Below are positions 37,187 to 48,007 of a stretch of DNA of 61,367 nucleotides, piece by piece; the first letter of the stretch is position 1, and each line of letters begins with the position of its first letter. Under the pieces are notes generated by a model that was not told where the DNA came from, searched no databases, and worked only from the letters and a program-made list of their open reading frames with translations. This DNA comes from SAR92 bacterium BACL16 MAG-120619-bin48 (lineage in GTDB: Bacteria > Pseudomonadota > Gammaproteobacteria > Pseudomonadales > Porticoccaceae): assembly GCA_001438605.1 (NCBI GenBank), contig LIDE01000019.1:1-61367 (forward strand), read 5' to 3'. Position numbers and translations under genes: made by a program.

Positions 37187-39109
37187 ATGTTTAAAAAAAT
37201 ACTGATCGCCAATCGCGGCGAAATCGCCTGCCGAATTATCCGCACAGCCAAGGCGATGGGCGTGCAAACCGTCGCTGTCTACAGCGATGCCGATCGCAAC
37301 GCTCTGCATGTTCAAATGGCCGATGAAGCTGTCTATCTTGGCCCCGCACCCTCGAAAGAGTCGTATTTGGTTATCGATAAAGTTATCCAAGCGGCCCTCA
37401 GCAGCGGCGCAGAAGCCATTCACCCCGGCTATGGCTTTCTCTCTGAAAACAGCATTTTCTGCCAACAGTGTGCCGCTCACGGTTTGGTCTTTATCGGGCC
37501 ACCGGTCGAGGCTATTTTGGCCATGGGCTCAAAGTCAGCCGCCAAGACCATTATGGAAGAGGCAGGCGTTCCGCTGGTGCCCGGCTATCACGGCAACGAT
37601 CAAAATCCCGCCGTCCTCAAACAGGCGGCCGATAAGATGGGCTACCCTGTACTGTTAAAAGCAGCGGCTGGCGGCGGCGGTAAAGGGATGCGCGCAGTGT
37701 TCGGCGCCCATGAGTTTGACGAGGCCTTGGCCGCTGCCAAGCGCGAGGCCATGAATGCTTTTAATGACGATATTATGCTGGTCGAGAAGTACTTGCTCGG
37801 CCCGCGCCACGTCGAAATCCAAGTTTTCTGCGACCAGCACCAGAATGCCGTCTACTTGTTTGAGCGCGACTGTTCGGTTCAGCGCCGTCATCAAAAAGTC
37901 ATTGAAGAAGCCCCCGCACCCGGCATGACATCTGACCTCCGCGAGAAAATGGGTGCCGCAGCGGTGCGCGCCGCCCGCGCCATCAATTACGAAGGCGCCG
38001 GCACGGTGGAGTTTCTCCTCGACAGCACTGGGCAGTTTTTCTTTATGGAGATGAATACCCGGCTGCAGGTCGAACACCCTGTCACGGAGATGATCAGCGG
38101 ACAAGACCTTGTGGAGTGGCAATTGCGCGTCGCCGCAGGTGAACCCCTGCCGTGCGCGCAAGAGCAGCTGCAGATCAATGGTCATGCCTTTGAAGCGCGT
38201 ATCTATGCGGAAGATCCCGACAACGACTTTTTGCCAGCTAGCGGTCAAGTGACAGGGTTGCGCACCCCGCAACAGAATCGCCACGTTCGCATCGACAGTG
38301 GTGTGGTCGAAGGCGATGAGGTCAGCATTTATTACGACCCGATGATTGCCAAGCTGATCGTCTGGGACAGCGACCGCGACCGTGCTTTAGCGCGCCTGCG
38401 AGAAGCTCTCAGCGACTATCAGATTGAGGGTTTAACCAGCAATGTCCGCTTCCTCTACAACCTCGCAAGCAGCGACGCCTTCTGTCAGGGCAATATCGAC
38501 ACCGGCTTTATTGAGCAGCATGAAGCAGAAATCTTTCGCCAGCGCGCGGACGATATAAGTTATGCCGCACCTCTCGCCGGACAGGCTATCTCTGCCGCAC
38601 GACAGCAGCGCGCCGCAGCCAAGGCCCAGCGCAGCAATGATCCGAATTCGCCTTGGCATCTCGCCAACAACTGGCGTCTAAATCAGCTGGCAACACCCCC
38701 TGTGACGATTACTATCGGTCAGCAGCAGGTAGAGGTTGAGGTCACCAGCGCGGTATTGGACTCCTGCGTAAAAGTGGTCACGCAGGCCCAAGGGTTTACA
38801 CTGTTCACTCCCCGTGGTGCGTTTCAGTGCAGCGAAGTGGCGCCAGATTTAGGCCTTGATCAAGACAATCATCACAGCGGCAGTCTCAGTGCGCCGATGA
38901 ATGGCACCGTTGTCGCCCTGCTGACTGAAACAGGCAAAACGGTCAGCAAAGGGCAAACCCTTATGGTTATCGAAGCGATGAAAATGGAGCATGCGATCGT
39001 CGCGCCCAGCGCCGGCACCGTGAGTGAATTCTTTTATCAACCGGGCGATCTTGTCGACGGCGGCACTGAACTGCTGGCTTTTGCTGCCAGCGAGGAGATT
39101 CTGCAATGA
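37187..39109 (+). CDS. liuD: 3-methylcrotonyl-CoA carboxylase, biotin-containing (alpha) subunit
   Basis: 640 residues from ATG 37187 ([11 protein letters not shown]). It has biotin carboxylase N-, ATP-grasp and C-domains ([14 protein letters not shown] near 158-171; [16 protein letters not shown] near 286-301) and a C-terminal biotinyl domain with the biotinylated Lys in EAMKMEH near residue 606. It carboxylates its biotin with bicarbonate and ATP, and the carboxyl group then moves through LiuB. The stop overlaps the liuE start by 4 bp (ATGA). Confidence 0.96.
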   Translation: MFKKILIANRGEIACRIIRTAKAMGVQTVAVYSDADRNALHVQMADEAVYLGPAPSKESYLVIDKVIQAALSSGAEAIHPGYGFLSENSIFCQQCAAHGLVFIGPPVEAILAMGSKSAAKTIMEEAGVPLVPGYHGNDQNPAVLKQAADKMGYPVLLKAAAGGGGKGMRAVFGAHEFDEALAAAKREAMNAFNDDIMLVEKYLLGPRHVEIQVFCDQHQNAVYLFERDCSVQRRHQKVIEEAPAPGMTSDLREKMGAAAVRAARAINYEGAGTVEFLLDSTGQFFFMEMNTRLQVEHPVTEMISGQDLVEWQLRVAAGEPLPCAQEQLQINGHAFEARIYAEDPDNDFLPASGQVTGLRTPQQNRHVRIDSGVVEGDEVSIYYDPMIAKLIVWDSDRDRALARLREALSDYQIEGLTSNVRFLYNLASSDAFCQGNIDTGFIEQHEAEIFRQRADDISYAAPLAGQAISAARQQRAAAKAQRSNDPNSPWHLANNWRLNQLATPPVTITIGQQQVEVEVTSAVLDSCVKVVTQAQGFTLFTPRGAFQCSEVAPDLGLDQDNHHSGSLSAPMNGTVVALLTETGKTVSKGQTLMVIEAMKMEHAIVAPSAGTVSEFFYQPGDLVDGGTELLAFAASEEILQ

Positions 39110-39996
39110 ACCTTCCCAGTCGCGTTAGAATCGTCGAAGTAGGCCCCCGCGATGGTCTGCAAAATGAGGCCACCAGTGTTGATGTCGCGACTAAACTTGA
39201 GCTAATTCAGCAGCTTAGCGATGCTGGCTTAAGCTACATCGAAGCGGGCAGTTTTGTCAGCCCAAAATGGGTGCCACAAATGAACGGCAGCGACGCTATT
39301 TTTCAGCAACTGCCAGCGAACAGCGCAACTGTTTTCGCCGCCCTCACCCCAAACATGCAGGGCTTAGAGCGCGCACTCGCCTGCGGCGTCAAAGAAGTCG
39401 CGGTTTTTGCGGCAGCCTCAGAAAGCTTTAGCCAGAAAAACATTAACTGCTCCATCGCCGAGAGTCTTGACCGATTTCGCCCAGTCGCTGCGCGGGCGAT
39501 TACTGAAGGTGTCAATGTTCGCGGTTATATTTCCTGCGTGGTCGGCTGCCCCTATGAAGGCGCCATCGAGCCAAACAAAGTGGCTGACGTCGCCAAACAG
39601 TTGCTTGCCATGGGTTGTTACGAAATTTCGCTGGGAGACACCATCGGCGTGGGCACCCCTGCCGCCATCGAACAGTTGCTGAATCGACTTCTGCAAGATA
39701 TACCGCCCAACCGCCTCGCCGTGCATCTGCACGACACCTATGGGCAAGCATTGGCCAATGTATTGCGCGCGCTGCAAATGGGGATTTCTGTTGTCGATAG
39801 TTCGGTTGCTGGACTCGGCGGCTGCCCTTACGCCCAAGGAGCATCGGGTAATTTGGCCACGGAAGACCTCGTGTACATGCTCAATGGCATGGGGATAGAG
39901 CACGGTATTGACCTCGCAAAACTGGTTGCCGCGGGTCAGTTTATTAGCCAGCACTTAGGTCGCGTCAATGCCTCAAAAGTCGCTCGAGCGCTCTAG
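39106..39996 (+). CDS. liuE: Hydroxymethylglutaryl-CoA lyase
   Basis: A 296-residue HMG-CoA lyase with [10 protein letters not shown] at 12-21, [10 protein letters not shown] near 143-152, the metal motif HLHD near 207-210 and [14 protein letters not shown] with catalytic C240. It splits HMG-CoA into acetoacetate and acetyl-CoA, the end of the leucine pathway. It is the second lyase-type gene in the window. Its canonical signature residues identify this copy as the true leucine-pathway enzyme. Confidence 0.95.
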   Translation: MNLPSRVRIVEVGPRDGLQNEATSVDVATKLELIQQLSDAGLSYIEAGSFVSPKWVPQMNGSDAIFQQLPANSATVFAALTPNMQGLERALACGVKEVAVFAAASESFSQKNINCSIAESLDRFRPVAARAITEGVNVRGYISCVVGCPYEGAIEPNKVADVAKQLLAMGCYEISLGDTIGVGTPAAIEQLLNRLLQDIPPNRLAVHLHDTYGQALANVLRALQMGISVVDSSVAGLGGCPYAQGASGNLATEDLVYMLNGMGIEHGIDLAKLVAAGQFISQHLGRVNASKVARAL

Positions 39997-40075
39997 CTGA
40001 GGCGCAGCACTACTGGCAACATCAACCCAAGACGCTATAATAGCCGCCAAACCCCGCCGCACAGAGACCATCCCC

Positions 40076-40849
40076 TTGACCCAATTTCGCCCTTGTATCG
40101 ATCTGCACCAAGGCAAAGTCAAACAAATTGTCGGCGGCAGTCTCACCGACAGCGGCGCGCAAACAAACTTTGTCAGCGCACACGGCGCTGCCTACTACGC
40201 TGACCTCTATCGCCAGAAAAACCTCCGCGGCGGGCACATTATTGCCCTGGGACCAAACAACCAAGAACAGGTTTTGCAAGCACTTGCCGCCTACCCCAAC
40301 GCCCTGCAATACGGCGGCGGTGTTACCTGCGACAACGCCACAGACTATTTAAGGGCCGGCGCCAGTCACGTTATTGTTACCTCGCATTTGTTTGAACATG
40401 GCCAGTTTTCTTGGTCGCGCCTTGACGCTATCAAAGCTGAAGTGGGCCGCGAGCGTCTCGTGGTGGATCTTAGCTGCCGCAAAACGGCTGACGGCTGGTT
40501 TATTGCAACAGATCGCTGGCAGACCATTACGAGCATGCAAGTCAATCAGAAAACCCTTGCAGAACTCGCCTCTCACTGCGCCGAATTTCTTATCCACAGC
40601 GCCGACGTTGAGGGCTTGCAGGCCGGTATCGACGAACCCTTGGTCAGTCTCCTTGGCCAATACTGCACGGTGCCAACCACCTATGCTGGAGGCGCTCGCT
40701 CCCTCGCGGATCTTGATCGTGTGAAGGCGCTATCGCAGGGTCGTATTGATCTCACCATCGGCAGCGCATTGGATATATTTGGGGGTTCAGGTGTGACCCT
40801 CGACGACTGCATTGCATGGAACACAGATCACAATCAGCCCCCTCGCTAA
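40076..40849 (+). CDS. hisA: Eukaryote-type (HIS6-like) ProFAR isomerase
   Basis: A 257-residue TIM barrel that I recognise as the fungal/plant HIS6 type of the histidine enzyme 5-ProFAR isomerase, not the usual bacterial HisA. Signatures are CIDLHQGKVKQIVGG at 7-21, LGPNNQEQVLQAL near 59-71, the catalytic-type Asp in VVDLSCRKT near 128-136, FLIHSADVEGLQAGID near 170-185, YAGGARSLADL near 203-213 and GSALDIFGG near 230-238. It starts with TTG (no ATG is near) 79 bp after liuE and may be co-transcribed with it. No other his gene is in the window. Bacterial copies of this subtype exist but are uncommon as far as I know. Confidence 0.85.
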   Translation: MTQFRPCIDLHQGKVKQIVGGSLTDSGAQTNFVSAHGAAYYADLYRQKNLRGGHIIALGPNNQEQVLQALAAYPNALQYGGGVTCDNATDYLRAGASHVIVTSHLFEHGQFSWSRLDAIKAEVGRERLVVDLSCRKTADGWFIATDRWQTITSMQVNQKTLAELASHCAEFLIHSADVEGLQAGIDEPLVSLLGQYCTVPTTYAGGARSLADLDRVKALSQGRIDLTIGSALDIFGGSGVTLDDCIAWNTDHNQPPR

Positions 40850-41004
40850 TGCGCGTGTAAAATACTCACTATAGGCCGATTGGCCTGCCATAGTTGTGCC
40901 TAGCTATTCCCTCAACACTGTTCTTGTGTAACCATCCCACCCAACAAAAATTGCCGCACAGCTAGTGTGCGCACAAAAAGATTACTTTAAGGGTGGGGAG
41001 TGTT

Positions 41005-43110
41005 ATGTCTGTTGTCGATTATCAAGTTCACGAACAAATAGGAATTATTTGGATTAACAATCCACCGGTGAATGCCCTCTCCAGCGAGCTGAGAAACGGC
41101 ATTCATCAAGCCGTATTAAATGCTCAAAGCGACGCCACAAAAGCGCTGCTATTGATCTGTAAAGGTCGCACTTTTATCGCCGGTGCCGATATTTCCGAAT
41201 TTGACAAACCTGCAACCAAACCTTCATTTAACGATATCCTCGGTACCATCGAGTCGTCCTCTAAACCCGTTATCGCGGCCATTCACGGCACTGCGCTGGG
41301 CGGCGGCTTGGAGACTGCCCTTGCCTGTCACTATCGCTGCGCTGTCGGCTCAGCCATGGTGGGCCTGCCAGAAGTGAAACTTGGCCTTCTGCCAGGGGCT
41401 GGCGGTACTCAGCGAGTGCCGCGACTAATCGGTATAGAAGCGGCGATTAAAATGATCACCGGTGGCAACCCTATACCCGCCGCCGCGGCACTGAGTGCCA
41501 AGCTTATTGACCATGTGATTGACGGTGACGATCTGCTGCAAGGGGCCCTCGCCTACACGGAACAGCTGATTGCGGATAATGCGCCTCTCAAGCGCGTGCG
41601 CGATATCACCATCGACCCCAGCTCGATACCAGCCGGCACGTTCGACACTATCCGTGCGCAATTTGCGGTGCAGGCCCGCGGCCTGATCGCGCCGCAACAG
41701 ATTATTAACTGCATTGAAGCCGCTGCCACCCTGCCCTTTGATGAGGGACTAGCCGCCGAGCAGCGCTTTTTCCATGAATGCATGGTATCCAGTCAGTCTG
41801 CGGCCATGCGTCATATGTTCTTCGCCCAGCGCGAGGCGAACAAAATAAAAGGTCTGCCAAAGGACACGCCCCAGCGACCGATTAAGTCTGTCGCCATCAT
41901 CGGTGGCGGCACTATGGGCGGCGGTATTGCCATGAACTTTGCCAGCATTGGCATACCCGTGACACTTCTCGAAATCAACCCAGAAGCTCTGCAGCGTGGC
42001 CTCGGTATTGTCGAGAAGAATTACAGTAATTCCGTCAAAAAAGGCAAGCTTAGTGACGCTAAAAAACAAGCCTGCATGGATTTGATCAGCGGTACCACTG
42101 ACTACCAAGACTTGGCCCATGTCGATCTGGTGATCGAAGCCGTGTTCGAAAATCTTGCCATCAAACAGCAAGTGTTCAGCCAGCTCGATAAAGTGTGCAA
42201 GCCTGGCGCAATTCTCGCCACCAACACCTCCTATCAAAATATTGACCAAATTGCGGCTGCCACTCAGCGTCCGCAGGATGTTATTGGTCTGCACTTTTTC
42301 AGCCCCGCCAATATTATGAAGCTGTTAGAGATTGTCCGTGCCGACAAAACCGCTGACGATGTTATTGCCACCGCCATGCAGTTGGCTAAAACCATTGGCA
42401 AAGTGCCAGTTCTTGCGCGAGTCTGCGATGGCTTTATCGGCAATCGTATGTTTAGCGAATACAGCCGCGAAGCACAACTGTGCCTTATCGAAGGCTCAAC
42501 GCCAGAACAGATCGATACGGTGATGCAAGATTTTGGCATGGCCATGGGCCCTATCGCCGTCGGTGACTTGGCCGGCATTGATATTGGCTACAAAGTGCGC
42601 GAAGTGCTCAGCGACGAGCAAAAAGGCAATCCTGCGAGCTACTGTATCGCGGATGCCCTCGTGGAAATGGGCCGACTGGGACAGAAAACCGGCGCCGGTT
42701 ACTACAAATACGATGCTCAGACGCGCGCGCGAACCAATGATCCAGAGGTGATGGCACTGGTCGAGTCGATGGCGGTGGCTCACAATATCACTCGCCGCGA
42801 ATTTTCGGATGCCGAACTTGTCCTGCGTCTGATACTGCCGTTAATTAACGAAGGTGCGAAGATTCTGGAAGAAGGTATCGCTCAACGGCCTGGCGATATT
42901 GATGTGGTGTATGTCTTTGGCTACGGCTTCCCTGTCTACCGCGGCGGCCCAATGCAATACGCCGACGAATTGGGCTTAGCCAGCGTTTACGAGCAGCTGA
43001 CTCGACTCCATCAAGAGACCGGCGAAGCGTCTTGGCAGCCCGCTACATTGATTAAAACCCTTGCCGAAACAGGCAGTAGTTTCGCGCAATGGGCCAATGA
43101 ACAGGCGTAA
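41005..43110 (+). CDS. Bifunctional enoyl-CoA hydratase / 3-hydroxyacyl-CoA dehydrogenase
   Basis: 701 residues from ATG 41005, preceded by GGGTGGGGAG. The N-terminal crotonase domain (about 1-190) has FIAGADISEF and LGLLPGAGGTQRVPRLIG, including the catalytic Glu region. The dehydrogenase part has the NAD motif IIGGGTMGGGIAMNFA near 298-313, the HFFSPA signature near 432 and a duplicated C-terminal domain (YGFPVYRGGPM near 638-648). It performs two beta-oxidation steps on acyl-CoA. The arrangement is closer to the peroxisomal-type single-chain enzyme than to E. coli FadB, and no thiolase or fadA gene follows. It is followed by a strong terminator. Confidence 0.93.
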   Translation: MSVVDYQVHEQIGIIWINNPPVNALSSELRNGIHQAVLNAQSDATKALLLICKGRTFIAGADISEFDKPATKPSFNDILGTIESSSKPVIAAIHGTALGGGLETALACHYRCAVGSAMVGLPEVKLGLLPGAGGTQRVPRLIGIEAAIKMITGGNPIPAAAALSAKLIDHVIDGDDLLQGALAYTEQLIADNAPLKRVRDITIDPSSIPAGTFDTIRAQFAVQARGLIAPQQIINCIEAAATLPFDEGLAAEQRFFHECMVSSQSAAMRHMFFAQREANKIKGLPKDTPQRPIKSVAIIGGGTMGGGIAMNFASIGIPVTLLEINPEALQRGLGIVEKNYSNSVKKGKLSDAKKQACMDLISGTTDYQDLAHVDLVIEAVFENLAIKQQVFSQLDKVCKPGAILATNTSYQNIDQIAAATQRPQDVIGLHFFSPANIMKLLEIVRADKTADDVIATAMQLAKTIGKVPVLARVCDGFIGNRMFSEYSREAQLCLIEGSTPEQIDTVMQDFGMAMGPIAVGDLAGIDIGYKVREVLSDEQKGNPASYCIADALVEMGRLGQKTGAGYYKYDAQTRARTNDPEVMALVESMAVAHNITRREFSDAELVLRLILPLINEGAKILEEGIAQRPGDIDVVYVFGYGFPVYRGGPMQYADELGLASVYEQLTRLHQETGEASWQPATLIKTLAETGSSFAQWANEQA

Positions 43111-43236
43111 CACTTATCGTTAGCAATCAACCATCGGCCTGGCAGTAATTCTAGCGAGCGCTGCGTTTAATACAACGGTTTATCAGTTGGCACGGCGTAT
43201 TCGACTGCGACTGCATCTCAAGACTGCGTCTTTGTA

Positions 43237-43260
43237 AAAGGCCTCTTGATGAGGCCTTTT
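43237..43260 (+). terminator. Bidirectional intrinsic terminator
   Basis: AAAAGGCCTC, loop TTGAT/GA and GAGGCCTTTT form a near-perfect hairpin flanked by A and T runs. It lies between the convergent beta-oxidation gene and the Lys-rich small protein gene and can serve both. Confidence 0.9.
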
Positions 43261-43269
43261 ACGCTGATC

Positions 43270-43380
43270 TTAGTTAGGCTTTTTATTCGCCTGCTTTTCT
43301 TTTTTCTCTACGCGTTTTTCCTTGAGGGTTTTTTCGGGTTTCTTTTTCACCGATTTTTTTGAATCTTGACCTTTGGACAT
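43270..43380 (-). CDS. Lys-rich 36-residue conserved-type small protein
   Basis: ATG at 43380, stop at 43270. The peptide begins MSKGQDSKKSVKKKPEKT and continues with alternating Lys/Glu to the end. About 40 % of residues are Lys. I recall similar short MxKGQDSKKxxKK proteins annotated as hypothetical in pseudomonads and relatives, so this is probably a real member. Function is unknown; the charge suggests RNA or ribosome contact. GGAAAAG lies upstream and the intrinsic terminator at 43237-43260 is just beyond its stop. Confidence 0.7.
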   Translation of the reverse strand: MSKGQDSKKSVKKKPEKTLKEKRVEKKEKQANKKPN

Positions 43381-43689
43381 AAACTTTTCCGGGGGAGTGA
43401 TGGATAACCAATAATATGCCTACAGGATAGGCTCCATAATGAACACAAGCCCAAGCTGGGCCACGCAGATGATTTGCGCATCTTCTTGTGTATATTTAAA
43501 TCTATTAAGCGCCTTTATTCACCGTTCAGCAACAACATTGACGCTTCACCAAAAGCGGGCCGCTTTGGCGATGGTCCTAGATTCGTCGAGGCAGCATTTC
43601 CTGAAGTCGAATATGGGAGTTAACGACTGCATACGAGCCCCGCGAGTCTCGTTGCGAGTCACGCGGGGCCCAGCACAGGATGCCGTCGC
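43381..43689. other. Intergenic stretch without a convincing gene
   Basis: 309 bp between the small protein start and the gcvP stop. Two overlapping plus-strand frames of 70-84 codons exist, but neither has a ribosome-binding site or recognisable sequence. A GC-rich inverted repeat, GCCCCGCG 43637-43644 with CGCGGGGC 43662-43669, lies about 20 nt after gcvP. It may form the 3' end of the gcv transcript, although no U run follows. Confidence 0.5.
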
Positions 43690-46569
43690 TTAGGTTGAGG
43701 CTGTTTCGTAGTCAGAGATTAGCGGACAAGAACAGATCAGGTTGCGATCGCCATAGACATTATCCAATCGACCGACCGGCGGCCAATACTTATTGGCACG
43801 CACGGAAGTCACTGGATACGCTGCTTGGCTGCGACTGTAACCTCTCGTCCAATTGTCGGCGGTCACCACTGCTGCAGTATGGGGTGCATGCACCAGCGGA
43901 TTATCGTCGAGGGAGAACTGTCCCGAGGCGACCTGATTGATTTCCTGTTTGATGGCAATCATGGCATCACAAAAGCGATCCAACTCGGCCTTCGACTCAC
44001 TCTCTGTCGGCTCGATCATCAAGGTTCCAGCAACTGGGAAAGACATGGTGGGTGCATGGAAGCCATAGTCGATCAAGCGTTTGGCGATATCGTCGACGCT
44101 TATGCCAATATCGTCTTTAATGCCGCGGACATCCAAAATACATTCGTGCGCAATACGACCATGTGCGCCTGTGTACAGAATTTCATAGTGATCCTGCAAG
44201 CGAGTGGCAACATAGTTGGCATTCAAAATAGCCACTTCAGTCGCTTGCTTTAGGCCAACACGTCCCATCATGCGGATATACATCCATGTGATCGGCAGAA
44301 TACTGGCACTGCCGTAGGGCGCTGCCGAGACCTGTCCACCGCGGCGCTCACCGCCTTCAAACTCTTTCGGCATAAAGGGCGCTAGATGCGCACCGACGCC
44401 GATCGGACCAACACCAGGACCGCCGCCGCCATGGGGGATACAGAATGTTTTATGCAGATTCAAGTGAGAGACATCGCCACCGAATTTACCCGGCTGACAG
44501 ACACCGACCATAGCGTTGAGATTGGCGCCATCGATATACACCTGACCGCCGTGCTCATGGACAATGTCACAAATTTCCGTGATGCGCTCTTCGAACACCC
44601 CGTGGGTAGACGGGTATGTCACCATAATCGCTGACAAATTAGCAGAGTGCGCTGTAGCCTTGGCCTGCAGATCGTCCACATCCACATTGCCCTGATCGTC
44701 ACACTTCACCACCACCACTTGCATGCCACACATTTGCGCAGACGCTGGGTTAGTGCCGTGTGCCGAACTTGGAATGAGACAGACATTTCGATGGCTGTCG
44801 CCGCGGCTCTCGTGATATCCGCGAATCGCCAACAGCCCAGCATATTCACCTTGAGATCCCGCGTTGGGTTGCAGTGACATTGCATCATAGCCTGTGGCGG
44901 CGCATAACATCGCTTCGAGATCATCGATCATGGCGCGGTAGCCGAGAGTTTGGCTGGCCGGCGCAAAGGGATGCATGTTGGAAAATTCCGGCCACGTAAT
45001 GGGCAGCATCTCCGCCGTCGCATTGAGCTTCATGGTGCATGAGCCGAGCGGAATCATGGCGCGATCGAGGGCAATATCTTTATCCGACAGCTTGCGTAAA
45101 TACCGCAGCATTTCTGTCTCAGAGTGATAGCGGTTAAATGTCGGATGTGTCAGGAAGCTATCGCTGCGCACTAGATCAGTCGGCAGCGCGGCACCCACTT
45201 CTTCAGAAAGCTGCTCGATAGAAAGATTGTGGTTGCCAATCAAAATATCCCAAAGACATGCGATGTCGTCACGTGTCGTCGTCTCATCAAGAGACACGCC
45301 GACGGTGGATGCATCAATTACCCGCAGGTTAATTCCGCGGCCTTCAGCAGCAGCATGAATATCAGCCGTGCGTGCGCCGGTCTTGATGGTGAGAGTATCA
45401 AACCAATGGGTGTTGACCGGCTCAATGTTGTTCAGGTGTAGACCCTTGGCTAGCACAGAGGTCATTAAATGAACCCGCTGGGCAATGCGGCGCAACCCAT
45501 CGGGGCCGTGATAAACCGCATACATGCTGGCAATAACCGCTAACAACACTTGCGCCGTACATATATTGGAAGTCGCCTTCTCGCGGCGAATATGCTGCTC
45601 GCGTGTCTGCAACGCCAAGCGATAGGCTGGCTCGCCATTGGCGTCTTGCGACAGCCCCACTAAACGACCGGGCAAGTTGCGCTTAAACGCTTCACGGGTG
45701 GCCATATAGCCGGCATGGGGGCCGCCAAAGCCAAGAGGCACACCAAAACGCTGGGTGGACCCGATAGCGACATCAGCGCCCAGAGAACCGGGTGACTCAA
45801 GTAGCACCAAACTTAATATATCAGCAGCCATAACGACCAAAGCACCCTGCTGCTGTGCTTGTTTGACGATGTCGCGATAATTGTGGATCTCGCCACTCGC
45901 ACCGGGGTATTGCAGCAATAAACCAAACATTTGCTCGTCCGCAGTCAATGCTGCTGGATCAACGACTACCACGTCGATACCCATGGGTTCCGCGCGAGTT
46001 TTGATAATTTCGATGGTCTGCGGCAGACAATCACGATCGACGACAAAACGCATAGACTTCGATTTCGACATGCGCTGACAAAGAGCCATTGCCTCGGCGG
46101 CTGCGGTGCCTTCATCCAGCATCGACGCGTTGGCCATCTCCATGCCAGTAAGGTCTGTCACCAAGGTTTGGAAGTTGATCAACGCTTCCAAGCGGCCCTG
46201 CGAAATCTCGGGCTGATAAGGCGTATAAGCGGTGTACCATGCGGGGTTTTCAAGAATATTGCGCTGCACAACATTGGGGGTAAATGTGTTGTAGTAACCC
46301 TGACCAATAAAGCTGCGCAGTACCTTGTTTTGTTTCGCCATCACGCGCAACTCAGCAATTGCCTGCGCTTCGCTGCAACCGTCGACAATATCCAGCGCCT
46401 CGGTCATCGCAATTGCCTTGGGGACAACCTGGCGGGTTAAATCCTGGAGGGTCTCGCAACCCACTATCTCAAGCATTTTTTGTTGATCGTCGGCGCTTGG
46501 TCCAACATGACGTGCAATAAACTCTGCCGCGTTTTCCAACCCTGTCAAAGTAGTTTGTGTGTCTAACAT
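43690..46569 (-). CDS. gcvP: Glycine dehydrogenase (decarboxylating), P protein
   Basis: 959 residues from ATG 46569 (MLDTQTTL), preceded by GGGGAG; the frame extends 11 codons further upstream. It is a single-chain P protein with two aminotransferase-fold halves. PLP binds the Lys in [16 protein letters not shown] near residue 700. It decarboxylates glycine and passes aminomethyl to the lipoyl H protein. It follows gcvT at a distance of 97 bp on the same strand. gcvH, usually between or beside these genes, is absent from the window. Confidence 0.96.
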   Translation of the reverse strand: MLDTQTTLTGLENAAEFIARHVGPSADDQQKMLEIVGCETLQDLTRQVVPKAIAMTEALDIVDGCSEAQAIAELRVMAKQNKVLRSFIGQGYYNTFTPNVVQRNILENPAWYTAYTPYQPEISQGRLEALINFQTLVTDLTGMEMANASMLDEGTAAAEAMALCQRMSKSKSMRFVVDRDCLPQTIEIIKTRAEPMGIDVVVVDPAALTADEQMFGLLLQYPGASGEIHNYRDIVKQAQQQGALVVMAADILSLVLLESPGSLGADVAIGSTQRFGVPLGFGGPHAGYMATREAFKRNLPGRLVGLSQDANGEPAYRLALQTREQHIRREKATSNICTAQVLLAVIASMYAVYHGPDGLRRIAQRVHLMTSVLAKGLHLNNIEPVNTHWFDTLTIKTGARTADIHAAAEGRGINLRVIDASTVGVSLDETTTRDDIACLWDILIGNHNLSIEQLSEEVGAALPTDLVRSDSFLTHPTFNRYHSETEMLRYLRKLSDKDIALDRAMIPLGSCTMKLNATAEMLPITWPEFSNMHPFAPASQTLGYRAMIDDLEAMLCAATGYDAMSLQPNAGSQGEYAGLLAIRGYHESRGDSHRNVCLIPSSAHGTNPASAQMCGMQVVVVKCDDQGNVDVDDLQAKATAHSANLSAIMVTYPSTHGVFEERITEICDIVHEHGGQVYIDGANLNAMVGVCQPGKFGGDVSHLNLHKTFCIPHGGGGPGVGPIGVGAHLAPFMPKEFEGGERRGGQVSAAPYGSASILPITWMYIRMMGRVGLKQATEVAILNANYVATRLQDHYEILYTGAHGRIAHECILDVRGIKDDIGISVDDIAKRLIDYGFHAPTMSFPVAGTLMIEPTESESKAELDRFCDAMIAIKQEINQVASGQFSLDDNPLVHAPHTAAVVTADNWTRGYSRSQAAYPVTSVRANKYWPPVGRLDNVYGDRNLICSCPLISDYETAST

Positions 46570-46666
46570 TGTTACTGCTCCCCGAAAAAGAATATTGCGC
46601 AAACAAAAAAGTTAAATAATCAGTGCGGCCCACCCGAAACAAACACCGCTAATCCTGCCAATCGCG

Positions 46667-47788
46667 TTAGCCTCGATAGTAGCGCTGCTCAACCAGCGGC
46701 ATTTTAGCCACGGTGATCGGTCTCGCCACGCCGCGAACCAAGGCATTCAACTGCGTCCCAACCGCCGCCAGCTCCGTAGGCACGTAACCCATGGCAATGG
46801 GCGCCTGCAGCGTTGGGCCAAACCCTCCGCTGGTGATTGCGCCAACCACGGCGCCACTGGTATCAACAATCTCAGCGCCCTCACGCACTGGCGCGCGGCC
46901 ATCAACAAGAAAGCCAACACGCTTCTTGGCCACACCATTGGCGATTTGGGCAAAAATTGCCTCGGCGCCCAAAAAGCCGCCCTCTTTCGCACCGCCAACA
47001 CGACGTGATTTGCTAATACTCCACAGAATCCCTGCTTCAACGGGTGAAGTGGTTACATCCATATCATGGCCATAGAGGCACAGTCCCGCCTCAAGACGCA
47101 GTGAATCACGCGCGCCAAGACCAATCCATTCAACAATATCGTAGGAGAGCAGCTTGTCCGCTAAGGCAAGGGCATCGCTTGGCGCAACGGAAATTTCAAA
47201 TCCATCTTCACCGGTGTAACCGGATCGTGTGATGTAACAGTCCATACCATCAATGGTGGCGCGGCAGCCGTTCATAAATACAAGCTTATTCGCCTCCGGC
47301 GCCAGCTCAGCCATAACCTCCTTCGCGCGCACCCCCTGCAGCGCCAAAAGACCGCGATCGCCGAGATAGGTGACATCAAAATCCGGCAGGTGCTGCCGAA
47401 TATGGGCGATATCCGCATGCTTACAGCCAGCGTTGACCACCAGAAAGAAGCTGTCTTCAGCCCAGCGCGTAATAATCAGATCATCGAGCACACCACCGTC
47501 TTCCGCGGTAAAGGTCGCATAGGTCTGTTGATTGATGGCCAGTGCTTCTAGGTCGACTGGAACCAATTTCTCAAGCGCCCGCGCAGCACCTGCGCCGGTT
47601 ACAACCACTTGCCCCATGTGAGAAACGTCAAACAAACCTGCTTTCTCCCGGGTATGCAGATGCTCCTGCATAATGCCGGCGCGGTATTGGACTGGCATAA
47701 GGTAGCCGGCGAAAGGAACCATTTTCCCGCCTGCAGCAATGTGGTAATCGTAAAAAATAGTCTTATTGACTTCAGAATCTATCGACAT
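46667..47788 (-). CDS. gcvT: Aminomethyltransferase (glycine cleavage T protein)
   Basis: A 373-residue T protein with HMGQVVVTG near 56-64, GYTGEDGFEISV near 193-204 and LGARDSLRLEAGLCLYGHDM near 224-243, the folate-site signatures. It moves the methylene group from the H protein to tetrahydrofolate, releasing ammonia. It is the first gene of the gcvT-gcvP pair and is divergent from a LysR regulator. No glycine riboswitch is recognised in its 219-bp leader. Confidence 0.96.
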   Translation of the reverse strand: MSIDSEVNKTIFYDYHIAAGGKMVPFAGYLMPVQYRAGIMQEHLHTREKAGLFDVSHMGQVVVTGAGAARALEKLVPVDLEALAINQQTYATFTAEDGGVLDDLIITRWAEDSFFLVVNAGCKHADIAHIRQHLPDFDVTYLGDRGLLALQGVRAKEVMAELAPEANKLVFMNGCRATIDGMDCYITRSGYTGEDGFEISVAPSDALALADKLLSYDIVEWIGLGARDSLRLEAGLCLYGHDMDVTTSPVEAGILWSISKSRRVGGAKEGGFLGAEAIFAQIANGVAKKRVGFLVDGRAPVREGAEIVDTSGAVVGAITSGGFGPTLQAPIAMGYVPTELAAVGTQLNALVRGVARPITVAKMPLVEQRYYRG

Positions 47789-47901
47789 AGGATGCTTTTA
47801 AACCTCAGGACAATGGGGTTGTGTACGTGGCCGTCCAACTCAACCATTCCTTTGGCTCTAACATCCTAACGTGCGAGCGTCGACCAACGCGCTAACAGCG
47901 C

Positions 47902-47920
47902 ATAATAGGCTTCTGGTTAT
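47902..47920. promoter_or_regulatory. Candidate LysR-type site between gcvT and lysR
   Basis: ATAA at 47902-47905, 11 nt, TTAT at 47917-47920 form the T-N11-A type dyad bound by LysR proteins. It stands between the divergent gcvT and lysR genes and would be placed for autoregulation or gcv control. Confidence 0.35.
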
Positions 47921-48007
47921 AATTTGTTAAATTAATAGATACAATGCTGCTATTAATATTTTAAATGTTAGCTAACTGCGTAAAAACACTGAAAAATCGA
48001 GTTCAAC

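Noticed and set aside
43439-43693. 84-codon plus-strand frame next to gcvP
   Set aside because: No ribosome-binding site, no recognisable protein features, a competing frame in the same DNA, and its end overlaps the gcvP stop region.
47789-48007. Glycine riboswitch upstream of gcvT
   Set aside because: The conserved purine-rich aptamer cores were not found on the minus strand. Only AT-rich promoter-like sequence and a LysR-type dyad are visible.
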